Source: an uncultured Candidatus Melainabacteria bacterium (GTDB lineage Bacteria > Cyanobacteriota > Vampirovibrionia > Gastranaerophilales > Gastranaerophilaceae). From it: a stretch of 49,934 nucleotides of DNA. Position 1 is the first letter of the stretch. Each line of letters begins with the position of its first letter. The translations under genes were made by a program, and so were the position numbers. Location: assembly GCA_934693165.1 (NCBI GenBank), contig CAKUUX010000012.1, positions 1-49,934 on the forward strand, read 5' to 3'. Positions 1 through 7,789 of the stretch are shown here, one piece after another. The notes below the pieces were generated by a model. That model made no database searches. It saw only the letters and a list, made by a program, of their open reading frames with translations, and had not been told where the DNA came from.

Positions 1-56
1 ATGTATGAAGCACGCCGCCAGCGTTCGTCCTGAGCCAGGATCAAACTCTCCATTGT
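1..56 (-). rRNA. rrs: 16S ribosomal RNA, 5' end only
   Basis: The reverse complement of this stretch carries the near-universal 16S opening, including the 27F primer site (GAGTTTGATCCTGGCTCAG) followed by the conserved ACGAACGCTGGCGGCG block. The gene reads on the minus strand and runs out of the window at position 1, so only about 55 bases are present. The mature 5' end is placed around 55-58 by analogy with other bacteria and is approximate. The visible part is too conserved to place the organism. Confidence 0.97.
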
Positions 57-346
57 CAGAAAGTTTATGTCCATCGTCAACCTTGCTAAAAGATTGACTG
101 CTCGACTTTATTTTAACACTAGCTTTACGCTATTGCTTTTGTCCGTTAAATCACTTTTGTTGAATCAACAAGTATATTTAGTCGTTTTCAGCTATTCTGT
201 TTTCAATGTACTATCTCTTCTTCAAGCGAACCTTAGAAATTCAACTTTTGGTTGAATGCTCCCCTTTATAATTCTGGAGGCTAGTGGTAGGTCTTAAAAA
301 CCTTTTCGGAACCACTCAAGTTGTTCACTTGCTTTCCGTACTTATT
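57..346 (-). other. rRNA operon leader
   Basis: About 290 nt lie between the predicted rrn promoter and the 16S 5' end, and I see no credible gene in them. The stretch has short palindromes, such as the 7-bp stem at 239-257 (ATTCAAC and GTTGAAT arms) and a palindrome around TTGTTGAATCAACAA near 165-180. These could take part in pre-rRNA folding or RNase III processing. A short open frame on the plus strand (67-255) opposes rRNA transcription, has no ribosome site and is not considered a gene. Confidence 0.7.
191..212 (-). promoter_or_regulatory. boxA-like rrn antitermination element
   Basis: On the minus strand this reads AGTACATTGAAAACAGAATA and two further bases. It resembles the TTTGAAAACTGAA block that follows boxA in many rRNA leaders, where NusB/S10 bind to prevent premature termination. 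It lies in the leader, about 135 nt upstream of the 16S 5' end. The match is by eye and the core boxA is weak, so this is tentative. Confidence 0.4.
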
Positions 347-374
347 ATGTTACACCTTCAAGATTTAATGTCAA
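347..374 (-). promoter_or_regulatory. Predicted sigma-70 promoter of the rRNA operon
   Basis: The minus strand carries a perfect -35 TTGACA (369-374), a 16-bp spacer and TAACAT (347-352) as -10. An overlapping CATAAT gives a 19-bp spacer as an alternative. It points at the 16S gene, and a consensus -35 fits a strong rrn promoter. The start site would lie near position 340. Confidence 0.65.
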
Positions 375-460
375 CACTTTTGTTTTAAATTTTTTCTTAC
401 ATGTTTACAAACTTTAACAATTTACCCTTCAAACTCGCTTATAGCTTGATTGTCTATTTT

Positions 461-482
461 AAAAATCCCCCATTTGGGGGAT
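461..482 (-). terminator. Orphan hairpin terminator upstream of the rrn promoter
   Basis: ATCCCCC (465-471) and GGGGGAT (476-482) form a perfect 7-bp stem with an ATTT loop. On the minus strand the stem is followed by TTTTTAAAAT, which suits intrinsic termination in that direction; the plus side lacks an immediate T run. No minus-strand gene precedes it. It may insulate the rRNA promoter or end an unseen short transcript from about 485-590, where I see no gene, only AT-rich sequence. Confidence 0.5.
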
Positions 483-591
483 AGAAATTTTTCGTTGAAA
501 GCATGTTAAATTCAACTTTTAGCATGATTTAAACATGTAGAACATGTATTATTATATATATAGAACGTATATAATATAAAAGGAGAACACT

Positions 592-1041
592 ATGAAACTT
601 AATAAATTAGTTGTAGCGATGACTGTTGGAATGCTTTCTGTTTCTGTTCCTGCTCTTGCAGATGGAAATGCTTTCACACCTTTAAACTTTGACGATACAG
701 CTTACAATACATCTACTACTAACAGCACTACTAGTACAAAAACTATTGCTAATTCAAACACAGCTTCTACTAGCAATATTACTTCTGCTGTTAACCAAAC
801 TGACAACAGCGTTGCTAACGGAAACATTCAAAATGCAATTTTACAATTAGACAATGCTCAAACTGATATTAAAAATGATTTATTAAACTACAAAACAAAA
901 TACCAAGAAGTTGATAATCATTACAAATTAATCAAAACTGAAAGAAATAATTTAAAAAAACAAATTAAGACTATCGAAAGAAGAAGTAAAAACATTGACA
1001 AAGCAAAAGAAAAATTAAGAAAAAACATGGTTTATAATTAA
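592..1041 (+). CDS. Small secreted Ser/Thr/Asn-rich protein with C-terminal coiled coil
   Basis: A 149-residue protein I do not recognise. It opens with a clear Sec signal peptide: KLNK, a hydrophobic core, then cleavage probably after PALA near residue 23. Residues 25-80 are low-complexity and rich in Ser, Thr and Asn. Residues 80-149 look like a charged amphipathic helix or coiled coil ending in many Lys and Arg. A good AGGAG site (581-585) sits 6 nt before the ATG. The gene stands alone, is followed by its own terminator, and sits divergently from the rRNA operon. An exported surface or periplasmic role is inferred from the signal peptide only. Confidence 0.75.
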   Translation: MKLNKLVVAMTVGMLSVSVPALADGNAFTPLNFDDTAYNTSTTNSTTSTKTIANSNTASTSNITSAVNQTDNSVANGNIQNAILQLDNAQTDIKNDLLNYKTKYQEVDNHYKLIKTERNNLKKQIKTIERRSKNIDKAKEKLRKNMVYN

Positions 1042-1069
1042 TATAATTAAATTTCAATGTTCAAATTTT

Positions 1070-1095
1070 AAGACCTCATCACGAGGTCTTTTTTT
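1070..1095 (+). terminator. Intrinsic terminator
   Basis: AAGACCTC (1070-1077) pairs with GAGGTCTT (1083-1090) around an ATCAC loop and is followed by a T run. It lies about 30 nt after the stop of the secreted-protein gene and makes that gene a single transcription unit. Confidence 0.85.
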
Positions 1096-1154
1096 ATACA
1101 TGTATATATATAAACATGTAACTATTTATTTTAATAACAAAATAATATATAATC

Positions 1155-2114
1155 ATGAGTATGAAAATATTAGAAATAGAGAATTTAAATATTTGTTTTA
1201 ATTTTGAAGATGGTTCTCATCAAGCAGTTTATGATATTTCACTATCACTTGAGCAAGGGAAAACACATGCTCTCGTAGGTGAATCAGGTTGTGGAAAAAG
1301 TATTACAGCAATGTCTATCCTAAATCTTTTACCAAAAACTGCACACATAACTGGAGGAGCCATAAAATTTAATGGAAAAAATTTATTAGATTTAACTGAA
1401 AAAGAAATGCAAAAAATAAGAGGTTTTCAAATTGCGCTAATACCACAAGATCCTCTTACATCTCTAAACCCTCTATATACAATTGGAAACCAATTAGTAG
1501 AAATTTTACAGCTTCATCAGACTTTAGGAAAAGAAGAAGCCAAGAAAAAAGCTATTGAAGCCTTGAATTTGGTAAAAATACCATCTGCTGAAAATTGCTT
1601 TAATTCATACCCTCATGAACTTTCAGGGGGAATGAAACAACGTGCAATCATTGCAATGGCGCTAGCATGCAATGCCAAAATTATTATTGCAGACGAACCA
1701 ACAACAGCACTTGATGTAACAATTCAAGCTCAAATCATGAATTTATTAGATGAAATTAAAAAGAAATATGGCACATCTATTCTTTTAATTTCGCATGACC
1801 TAGCACTTGTAAGTCAATATTCTGATGAAATAAGTGTAATGTATGCAGGTAGAATAGTTGAGCATGCTCCAGTAAGGGAATTTTTCTTAGACACAAATCA
1901 TCCTTATTCAACAGCACTACTACGAGCACTTCCAACTTCAAAAGCTAAAAAATTGGCATCAATAAAAGGACAACCTCCTACACTTAGAGAAAATATTAAT
2001 GGTTGTAAATTCTATCCACGTTGTAGCTACTGTCTACCTCAAATTTGTAACAGCCAAGTTCCTGAACTAAAGGAAGTTGCGTATAATCATTATTCAGCAT
2101 GCCATTTGAATTAA
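1155..2114 (+). CDS. Oligopeptide/dipeptide-type ABC transporter ATP-binding protein (OppD/DppD family)
   Basis: 319 residues, a normal length for OppD/DppD. Visible motifs are Walker A GESGCGKS (42-49), a Q-loop (IPQDPLTSLNP), the signature LSGGMKQR, Walker B IIIADEP with the following TTALD, and an H-loop in LISHD. The C-terminal region (from PYSTALLRALP) is the oligopeptide-transporter tail with clustered Cys (CKFYPRC, C, C, C), which in some relatives holds an Fe-S cluster. It would power import of peptides or nickel-type substrates at the inner membrane. No permease, binding protein or partner ATPase is adjacent, so its transporter must be encoded elsewhere. No clear ribosome site precedes the ATG, and ATG at 1161 is an alternative start. 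Confidence 0.9.
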   Translation: MSMKILEIENLNICFNFEDGSHQAVYDISLSLEQGKTHALVGESGCGKSITAMSILNLLPKTAHITGGAIKFNGKNLLDLTEKEMQKIRGFQIALIPQDPLTSLNPLYTIGNQLVEILQLHQTLGKEEAKKKAIEALNLVKIPSAENCFNSYPHELSGGMKQRAIIAMALACNAKIIIADEPTTALDVTIQAQIMNLLDEIKKKYGTSILLISHDLALVSQYSDEISVMYAGRIVEHAPVREFFLDTNHPYSTALLRALPTSKAKKLASIKGQPPTLRENINGCKFYPRCSYCLPQICNSQVPELKEVAYNHYSACHLN

Positions 2115-2166
2115 GAAGAAAGGTTTCGCTTTAGCTCAATTGCATTCACTCGCAATGGCAAGTGAA

Positions 2167-2201
2167 AAGGTGGCGAGAAATTTTCAATTTCTCTCCACCT
2201 T
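2167..2201 (-). terminator. Long hairpin terminator between convergent genes
   Basis: A 16-bp stem with one mismatch (2167-2182 against 2186-2201) closes a TTC loop. It lies just past the stop of the minus-strand gene ending at 2210, and the minus strand continues into TTTTC. It probably also serves the ABC ATPase gene from the other side. The arm holds GTGGCGAG, an octamer shared with the GC-rich element near 41765. Confidence 0.75.
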
Positions 2202-2209
2202 ATAAAATT

Positions 2210-2863
2210 TTATTCTTTTATAGTACCTTTGCCTTTGTGGACTTCAGATTTAGACATCAAGCCTTTTTTACCAGTTGGAGTATAAGTAATATCTCCATTA
2301 TTTTGTTTCACTTCATTTTTACCAGAAATAAAGACTTTGCCGTCTTTAGAATGTTGGGTTTCACCTTTGACAGGTTCACGATTTCCAAAAAAGCCTCTAT
2401 AATGTTCGTTTCTATCATCATTTCGTATATCTACAACATCGACGTTTTTATCATTTTGAGAAACATCAACTTTTGTATTTCTACAACCATACAAAGTATA
2501 GTCCTCTTCCTTTTTAGTACCAGTGATTTCAGCACCATTTATTCTATAAAAATCAACTGAAACATTGCCTGTTTTAACTTCTTTTTTATTTAGGTTAATC
2601 ACAGTTGGGTCATATCCATAGTCAATAACAAATTCGTCCTCTGCAACGCTATACCCAAATGGAGATTTTTCTGTTCTTGTTTTATCAGTCATTGATACAA
2701 TAGACTCATTTTTTTCAGCTTGGTTTGGATAAACCATTTTTGTTCCATCACGTAAGAAAACGCTATTTAATTCTTTGCCGTCTTTCTTAACAACTTCTGA
2801 TTTTACTACGTCAGTTTTATTAAACTTTACGCCACCAATATTTATGTTATTGTTATCTGCCAT
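2210..2863 (-). CDS. Hypothetical protein, Asn/Lys-rich, probably beta-rich
   Basis: 217 residues, unrecognised. There is no signal peptide and no membrane segment. The sequence is hydrophilic with many short beta-prone stretches separated by Gly, Asn and Asp (for example VSVDFYRINGAEITG, VFISGKN, ITYTPTGKKG), which suggests an all-beta or repetitive fold. The start MADNNN is preceded by AAAGGATACAC, a reasonable ribosome site. It is a monocistronic gene with its own terminator (2167-2201). Composition matches neighbouring genes, so it does not look recently acquired. Function unknown. Confidence 0.7.
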   Translation of the reverse strand: MADNNNINIGGVKFNKTDVVKSEVVKKDGKELNSVFLRDGTKMVYPNQAEKNESIVSMTDKTRTEKSPFGYSVAEDEFVIDYGYDPTVINLNKKEVKTGNVSVDFYRINGAEITGTKKEEDYTLYGCRNTKVDVSQNDKNVDVVDIRNDDRNEHYRGFFGNREPVKGETQHSKDGKVFISGKNEVKQNNGDITYTPTGKKGLMSKSEVHKGKGTIKE

Positions 2864-3023
2864 GTGTATCCTTTCAAATTTAATATTTTATAGCTTATAT
2901 AAAACAAATACTAAAATTAAATTGCTAAATAATCAATCTTTACCCACACATCATATCGTATAGGGGATTATAGTTAAGTTTTGAACATATCAAAACATTT
3001 GTAATATATGTTTACTAATTTTA

Positions 3024-3050
3024 AATATCCTCTAAATGGAGGATATTTTT
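3024..3050 (+). terminator. Orphan plus-strand hairpin terminator
   Basis: AATATCCTC (3024-3032) and GAGGATATT (3039-3047) form a 9-bp stem with a 6-nt loop, followed by a T run to 3050. No plus-strand gene precedes it in the 2864-3138 gap. It could end a short untranslated RNA starting near 2950-2970 (a TATAG-like -10 is present there), or insulate the sigma-28 promoter downstream. Confidence 0.5.
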
Positions 3051-3080
3051 ATCATTTTTTAAAATTTTTGTAAATTTTAT

Positions 3081-3107
3081 CAAAGTTTATAAAAATTATG
3101 CCGTATA
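3081..3107 (+). promoter_or_regulatory. Sigma-28 (FliA) type promoter
   Basis: CAAAGTTT (3081-3088), exactly 11 nt, then GCCGTATA (3100-3107). The established FliA consensus is TAAAGTTT-N11-GCCGATAA, so this differs by one base in the -35 box and keeps the diagnostic GCCG and the spacing. GCCG is rare in this AT-rich sequence and I found no other intergenic match. It is 31 nt upstream of the ATG at 3139. The cognate sigma factor is encoded at 15194-16015. Confidence 0.75.
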
Positions 3108-3138
3108 ATAACATGTACAATAATACGAGGAATATTTT

Positions 3139-4512
3139 ATGGAAGAAAAAGAAGCAGCAAACAGTGGTGCATCTTTATTTGGACGAAGTTTTGAGCTTAT
3201 GGACTCAGACCCCCTAGAAGAAATATTTGCCCTTAATTTAGGTGATTTCATTTCTGAACACCTAATTTCAGATGATTTAGCCAAAAAAATAGCAGTTGGT
3301 TCTAATGACAAAGTTAAAAACCTTAAAAATCAACTTAAAGAACTTGTTGATATATATTCACTTGACCATACTCTTTGTGTTCTTGGCTTCAATTCTGAAG
3401 AAGACTATATAATTTATAACTCTATCGCTAAAACAATTTCTCAAATGCTTGACGTGGACGCTTGTCATGTTTATTTAACTAAGGATTTTGCGAAAGGTTT
3501 AAATGCACATGGCAAAGATTTGGTTCTTGTAGGTTCTTCTGTTCATTTTGAGGATGATGCCTACAAATACAATATTGGTTATAATTTGGATGAAGACTCT
3601 ATCGTTCAAAAAGCTTTTAACGAAAGAGTAATCGTAGAAGCAAAAAACCTAGATACAAATCCTTTATTCAAGCCAATAAAAGACCTTGACGAAGATAAAG
3701 TTAAAATATACACAGCAATCCCTATGAATAACAATGCTTACAAAGTTGGTGTAATTGTTGTTCAAAGCTACAAGGATGAAGAATTCAAAAATGAATATTT
3801 AGACCTTGTTCATTCAATTGCTCGTCTATTCGCAACTTCTATGTCTTTACAACGTATCTTAGAAGAATCACAAGTTCTACTAGATGACAATGATGCAGAA
3901 GCTAGTGAACTTCAACACATGCGTGCAGAATTGACAGCTCTAATCGGTGACCTGGGTGATGAACAACAAACTTTTGTTACTCAACTTGCTCGTGCTGTTG
4001 ATATCAAAGGTCAATACAAAGTTGCGCACTCTCAAAATACTGCCGATTTATCTCGTGCACTTTGCAAGCAAATTGGATTAAACGAAAAAACAAGTGACCT
4101 TATCTACTATGCAGGTCTACTTCAAAATATCGGTAAAATTACTCTTCCTGCTGAATTATTCAATAGAAATGGTAAACTTACTAAAGAAGAATGGGAAAAA
4201 TTGCAAAATTCACCAAACGTTGGTGTAAACTTGCTTATGAATATCAACTTCTTATCTGAAGTTGTTCCATACATCCATTACCACAAAGAACGTTGGGACG
4301 GTAATGGCGAACCTGAAGGATTAAAAGGTATGTCTATTCCTTTCGGCTCTCGTATCATTGCAGTTGCTGATGCATTCTCTGCCCTAACTTCTGACCGTCC
4401 ATTCCGTGACGCTATGGATAAAGACAAAGCTCTTTCTATCATCAAGTCAGAAGTCGGCATAAAATGGGATGCTGATGTCGTGGATGCATTATTCAAACTT
4501 ATGAATAAATAA
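3139..4512 (+). CDS. GAF plus degenerate HD-GYP domain protein, probably catalytically inactive
   Basis: 457 residues. A GAF-like sensor region spans roughly 75-240, followed by a linker helix and a C-terminal HD-GYP domain (about 290-457). Active HD-GYP enzymes hydrolyse cyclic di-GMP with a metal centre. Here the hallmark HD doublet in LLHDIGK is QN (LLQNIGK, Q329-N330), the HPxxG histidine is Ser, HHE is HKE, and GYP is GEP (390-392). The first His (H297) and the VADAF...TSDRPFR block remain, so the fold is clearly kept. I infer a pseudo-phosphodiesterase that binds a ligand or partner rather than cleaving cyclic di-GMP. It has a sigma-28 type promoter, linking it to flagellar late genes, and no operon partners. 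It ends at a shared terminator. Confidence 0.9.
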   Translation: MEEKEAANSGASLFGRSFELMDSDPLEEIFALNLGDFISEHLISDDLAKKIAVGSNDKVKNLKNQLKELVDIYSLDHTLCVLGFNSEEDYIIYNSIAKTISQMLDVDACHVYLTKDFAKGLNAHGKDLVLVGSSVHFEDDAYKYNIGYNLDEDSIVQKAFNERVIVEAKNLDTNPLFKPIKDLDEDKVKIYTAIPMNNNAYKVGVIVVQSYKDEEFKNEYLDLVHSIARLFATSMSLQRILEESQVLLDDNDAEASELQHMRAELTALIGDLGDEQQTFVTQLARAVDIKGQYKVAHSQNTADLSRALCKQIGLNEKTSDLIYYAGLLQNIGKITLPAELFNRNGKLTKEEWEKLQNSPNVGVNLLMNINFLSEVVPYIHYHKERWDGNGEPEGLKGMSIPFGSRIIAVADAFSALTSDRPFRDAMDKDKALSIIKSEVGIKWDADVVDALFKLMNK

Positions 4513-4535
4513 AATTTCTCATTATGGCTATATTT

Positions 4536-4577
4536 AAAATGGGGCGAAATTGGTTTCACCAATTTCGCCCCATTTTT
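4536..4577. terminator. Bidirectional intrinsic terminator
   Basis: A perfect 19-bp stem (4536-4554 against 4558-4576) with a TTC loop and A/T runs on both sides separates the convergent HD-GYP and DUF1015 genes. It can work in both directions. Confidence 0.95.
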
Positions 4578-4603
4578 CAATAAAATTATCATTTCCACTT
4601 TAA

Positions 4604-5908
4604 TTATTTATCTAAAGGATTGATTACAAGTCCTGATAATAATTTTGGATAGAAATATGTTGATTTTTGAGGCATTCTTTCTCCCGCTTCAGAAATTCTT
4701 TTAATATCTTGAATTTTTGGATAAGCCATAATAAATGATGCTTCAGCTTTTCCGTTATCTATCATATCAAAAGCTTCTTCCTCTTGTTTGATGTAAAGAA
4801 TACCGTCTTGAGCCATTTGTTCTTCTTGAGTGTAACCCAATTCTTTTGAAATAATTGCTTTGTGCAATACAATTAAATCAAGAGTTTTCAATACTTCTGG
4901 AACATTATATTCGTTCAAAATATCATCAACATTTTCTCTTAATTTCAAAACATAGAATTTATTTTCGCCTTTTAAATACAACCCCATAGAAATTTGTTTT
5001 TTTGCTTCATCTTCTATAACTTGTAAAAATTTAGCTTTAACTTCTTCTTTATTTAAAGATGTAAATTCATATTCATCCATATCAAAGTATTTTTTTACAC
5101 TGTCTACAATAAGTTGTTTATCAATAGATTTTGTAATAATACGGTGAGTAGGGAAAATCAATAAATCATCTTCCATATTTGTAAAATAACTCATCACGAA
5201 TTTTGTAGCATCATTGTTATCAGGTGAATTAACAAAATTTCTGTAATTCATTGCTGTTTCGTATCTATGATGTCCATCTGCAATAAGACACGTTTTATCA
5301 GAAAGGACTTTTTCAATCAATGCAATAGTTTTTTCGTCATCAATCTTGTAAACAATATTTTGAACGCCCAAATCATCAGTTACATCAATAAATGGTTTTT
5401 GAGAGTAATCGATTGCATTTTCAATTTGTTTTTCAGGATCAGAATATACTAAGAAAACTTGTGAGAAGTTAGCTTTGCATTTTTTTGTTAAATTCAATCT
5501 ATCTTCTTTTGGTCCACCCATTGTATATTCGTGAGGCATAATGTTTTTGTTTGCAAAATCTTCAATTCTGTTTCTTGCAATAAAACCTTTTCTTGTATAT
5601 TTTTTGCCATTTTTTTCGTAATTTTGAATAACATATAAAATGCAAGGTTTTTCAGTTTGTACTAAAACACCTTCTTTTTGCCATTCAACATAGTTTTTAT
5701 AAGCTTCGTTATAACGATTGTTTTCGTCATTAACATCAGTATTATTATTTGCCAAAATCAATTTAACAACGTTATATACACTTCTTTTTTCTAATTCATC
5801 TCTGTATTCATCAGAAATAACGTCATAAGGTGGAGCTATAACATCTGTCATATTGACTTTGTCTTGGTTATAAACAATGGCATTTAAAGGTTTTACTTCT
5901 ATTGTCAT
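4604..5908 (-). CDS. DUF1015 family protein
   Basis: 434 residues, near the family's usual length. The start (IKP-like LNAIVYN, then IAPPYDVI) and the central IADGHHRYETAM motif (about residues 209-220) are the hallmarks of DUF1015, a widespread uncharacterised family of probably cytoplasmic proteins; some archaeal ParB/SerK-type proteins are distant comparisons only. The HxxY-type motif suggests a phosphate-handling activity, but no reaction can be assigned from sequence. AAGGAAAAATTA precedes the ATG. It is the last gene of a likely HAD, typA, DUF1015 unit, 13 nt after typA. Confidence 0.88.
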   Translation of the reverse strand: MTIEVKPLNAIVYNQDKVNMTDVIAPPYDVISDEYRDELEKRSVYNVVKLILANNNTDVNDENNRYNEAYKNYVEWQKEGVLVQTEKPCILYVIQNYEKNGKKYTRKGFIARNRIEDFANKNIMPHEYTMGGPKEDRLNLTKKCKANFSQVFLVYSDPEKQIENAIDYSQKPFIDVTDDLGVQNIVYKIDDEKTIALIEKVLSDKTCLIADGHHRYETAMNYRNFVNSPDNNDATKFVMSYFTNMEDDLLIFPTHRIITKSIDKQLIVDSVKKYFDMDEYEFTSLNKEEVKAKFLQVIEDEAKKQISMGLYLKGENKFYVLKLRENVDDILNEYNVPEVLKTLDLIVLHKAIISKELGYTQEEQMAQDGILYIKQEEEAFDMIDNGKAEASFIMAYPKIQDIKRISEAGERMPQKSTYFYPKLLSGLVINPLDK

Positions 5909-5921
5909 TAATTTTTCCTTC

Positions 5922-7715
5922 CTAATTAAATCTAGTTCTTGTTAAATCAGCTTTTCTTAATCTTATGCTTTCTGGTGTAATTTCTGCCAATTCATCATCT
6001 GCGATATAATCAAGAGCTTCTTCCAATGATAAAAGTTTAGGCGCTTTTAAAACAACCATAGCATCAGCTGTTGAAGTACGCATATTTGTTAATTTTTTAG
6101 TCTTACATACGTTTACAGCAACATCTTGTGCTCTGTTACCTTCACCAACAATCATGCCTTTATAAACTTTTGTTTTTGGAGTGATAAAGAAAGTACCTCT
6201 ATCTGAAAATTGGTCTAATGCATAAGGAACAGCTTCACCTTGTTCCCAAGCAATTAAAGAACCCATTCTTTGTTTTGGAATATCTCCTGCTAAAGTATCA
6301 TATTTGTTAAATGTGTGATACATAATACCTTCACCACGAGTTAATCTAATAAATTCACCTTTGAAACCTATTAAACCTCTTGCTGGAATTACAAATTCTA
6401 ATTTTGAACGAACTCCTGTAGATTGCATATCCAACATTTGAGCTTTTCTACCAGCAAGTCTTTCAATACATGTACCAGTGCATTCATCTGGAACATCAAG
6501 GAATAAGTTTTCATAAGGTTCCATTTGAACGCCGTCAATTGTCTTGTAAATAACTTCTGGTTTAGATACTTGGAATTCGTAACCTTCACGACGCATTGTT
6601 TCAATCAAAATACTTAAGTGTAATTCACCACGTCCTGAAACAACCCATTTATCAGTACTATCAGTATCTTCAACTCTCATACTAACATTTTTTTCTAATT
6701 CGTCATATAATCTTTTTCTTAATTGACGAGAAGTTACAAACTTACCTTCTTGACCAGCATAAGGGCTGTCATTTACAGAGAAATTCATTTGTAATGTAGG
6801 TTCGTCAATATGAATAAGTGGTAAAGCTTCAGGATTATCTAATGAAGAAATTGTTTCACCAATTTGAACATCAGGAAAACCTGCAATACCAACAATGTCA
6901 CCTGCTGAAGCTTCTTCAATTTCTACACGACCTAAATCGTGGAAACCAAACAATTTTGTAATTTTACATCTTTGAATTGAACCATCAGCCTTGATTAATG
7001 ATAGAGTTTCTTGAGATTTCAAGTGTCCATTTTTAATTCTACCAATTGCAATACGACCAACGTAATCATTGTAATCCAATGTTGTTACGTGGAATTGAAG
7101 ATTTGCATCAGCATCACCTTCTGGATGTTTGATATTTTCTATAATGCAATCCATCAATGGCGCAATATTGTCACTTTCATCTTCCAATTCTTTTTTAGCA
7201 AAGCCTTGTAATGAACTTGCGTAAATAATTGGGAAATCAATTAATTCTTCGTTATCAGTTAATTCTGTAAATAAATCGAATACTTTGTCTAATGCTAAAT
7301 CAGGTTCTGCTGCTGGTTTATCAATTTTATTGATAACTACAATAATTTTTAAACCTAATTCAAGAGCTTTTGAAAGTACAAATCTTGTTTGAGGCATAGG
7401 ACCTTCGGCAGCATCAACAATAAGAAGTGCACCGTCAACCATACCTAATACACGTTCTACTTCACCACCAAAATCGGCGTGACCTGGGGTGTCAACTACG
7501 TTGATGTGATAACCTTTGTAATCAACAGAAATGTTTTTAGAAAGGATTGTGATACCTCTTTCTCTCTCAAGGTCGTTTGAATCTAAAACGCAAGCTTGAA
7601 CTTCTTGGTTATCTCTGAATACACCACTTTGTTTCAACATACAATCTACCATTGAAGTTTTACCGTGGTCAACGTGTGCTATTATCGCTATATTTCGTAA
7701 TTTTTCAATATCCAT
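5922..7715 (-). CDS. typA: Translational GTPase TypA/BipA
   Basis: A ribosome-binding GTPase of the EF-G/LepA superfamily involved in ribosome assembly and stress adaptation. With the chosen start (MDIEKLRNIAIIAHVDHGKT) it has 597 residues, close to the usual 600-615. Motifs seen are G1 AHVDHGKT (13-20), switch I RERGITI, G3 DTPGHADF, G4 NKID, and the TypA-specific C-terminal region (RLTRGEGIMYHTF, KVYKGMIVGE). The frame is open to 7784, giving a 23-residue extension not found in the family. The ATG at 7715 has AGAAGAAG just upstream and matches family N-termini. It follows the HAD phosphatase gene and precedes DUF1015. Confidence 0.97.
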   Translation of the reverse strand: MDIEKLRNIAIIAHVDHGKTSMVDCMLKQSGVFRDNQEVQACVLDSNDLERERGITILSKNISVDYKGYHINVVDTPGHADFGGEVERVLGMVDGALLIVDAAEGPMPQTRFVLSKALELGLKIIVVINKIDKPAAEPDLALDKVFDLFTELTDNEELIDFPIIYASSLQGFAKKELEDESDNIAPLMDCIIENIKHPEGDADANLQFHVTTLDYNDYVGRIAIGRIKNGHLKSQETLSLIKADGSIQRCKITKLFGFHDLGRVEIEEASAGDIVGIAGFPDVQIGETISSLDNPEALPLIHIDEPTLQMNFSVNDSPYAGQEGKFVTSRQLRKRLYDELEKNVSMRVEDTDSTDKWVVSGRGELHLSILIETMRREGYEFQVSKPEVIYKTIDGVQMEPYENLFLDVPDECTGTCIERLAGRKAQMLDMQSTGVRSKLEFVIPARGLIGFKGEFIRLTRGEGIMYHTFNKYDTLAGDIPKQRMGSLIAWEQGEAVPYALDQFSDRGTFFITPKTKVYKGMIVGEGNRAQDVAVNVCKTKKLTNMRTSTADAMVVLKAPKLLSLEEALDYIADDELAEITPESIRLRKADLTRTRFN

Positions 7716-7789
7716 ATCTTCTTCTTTCTTTTGTGGGTTAATACTTCCGTCCATTATCGTATATAAAAAATATTTAATATTCAAGGGTT

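Noticed and set aside
67..255. A 62-codon plus-strand frame in the rRNA leader
   Set aside because: It is antisense to the rRNA leader and has no ribosome site.
2162..2560. 132-codon plus-strand frame opposite the gene at 2210-2863
   Set aside because: It begins inside the terminator hairpin, is Phe/Ile-rich as expected of antisense to an AT-rich gene, and has no ribosome site.
7716..7784. N-terminal extension of TypA
   Set aside because: The added 23 residues match no family member and the internal ATG has a purine-rich ribosome site and the family start.
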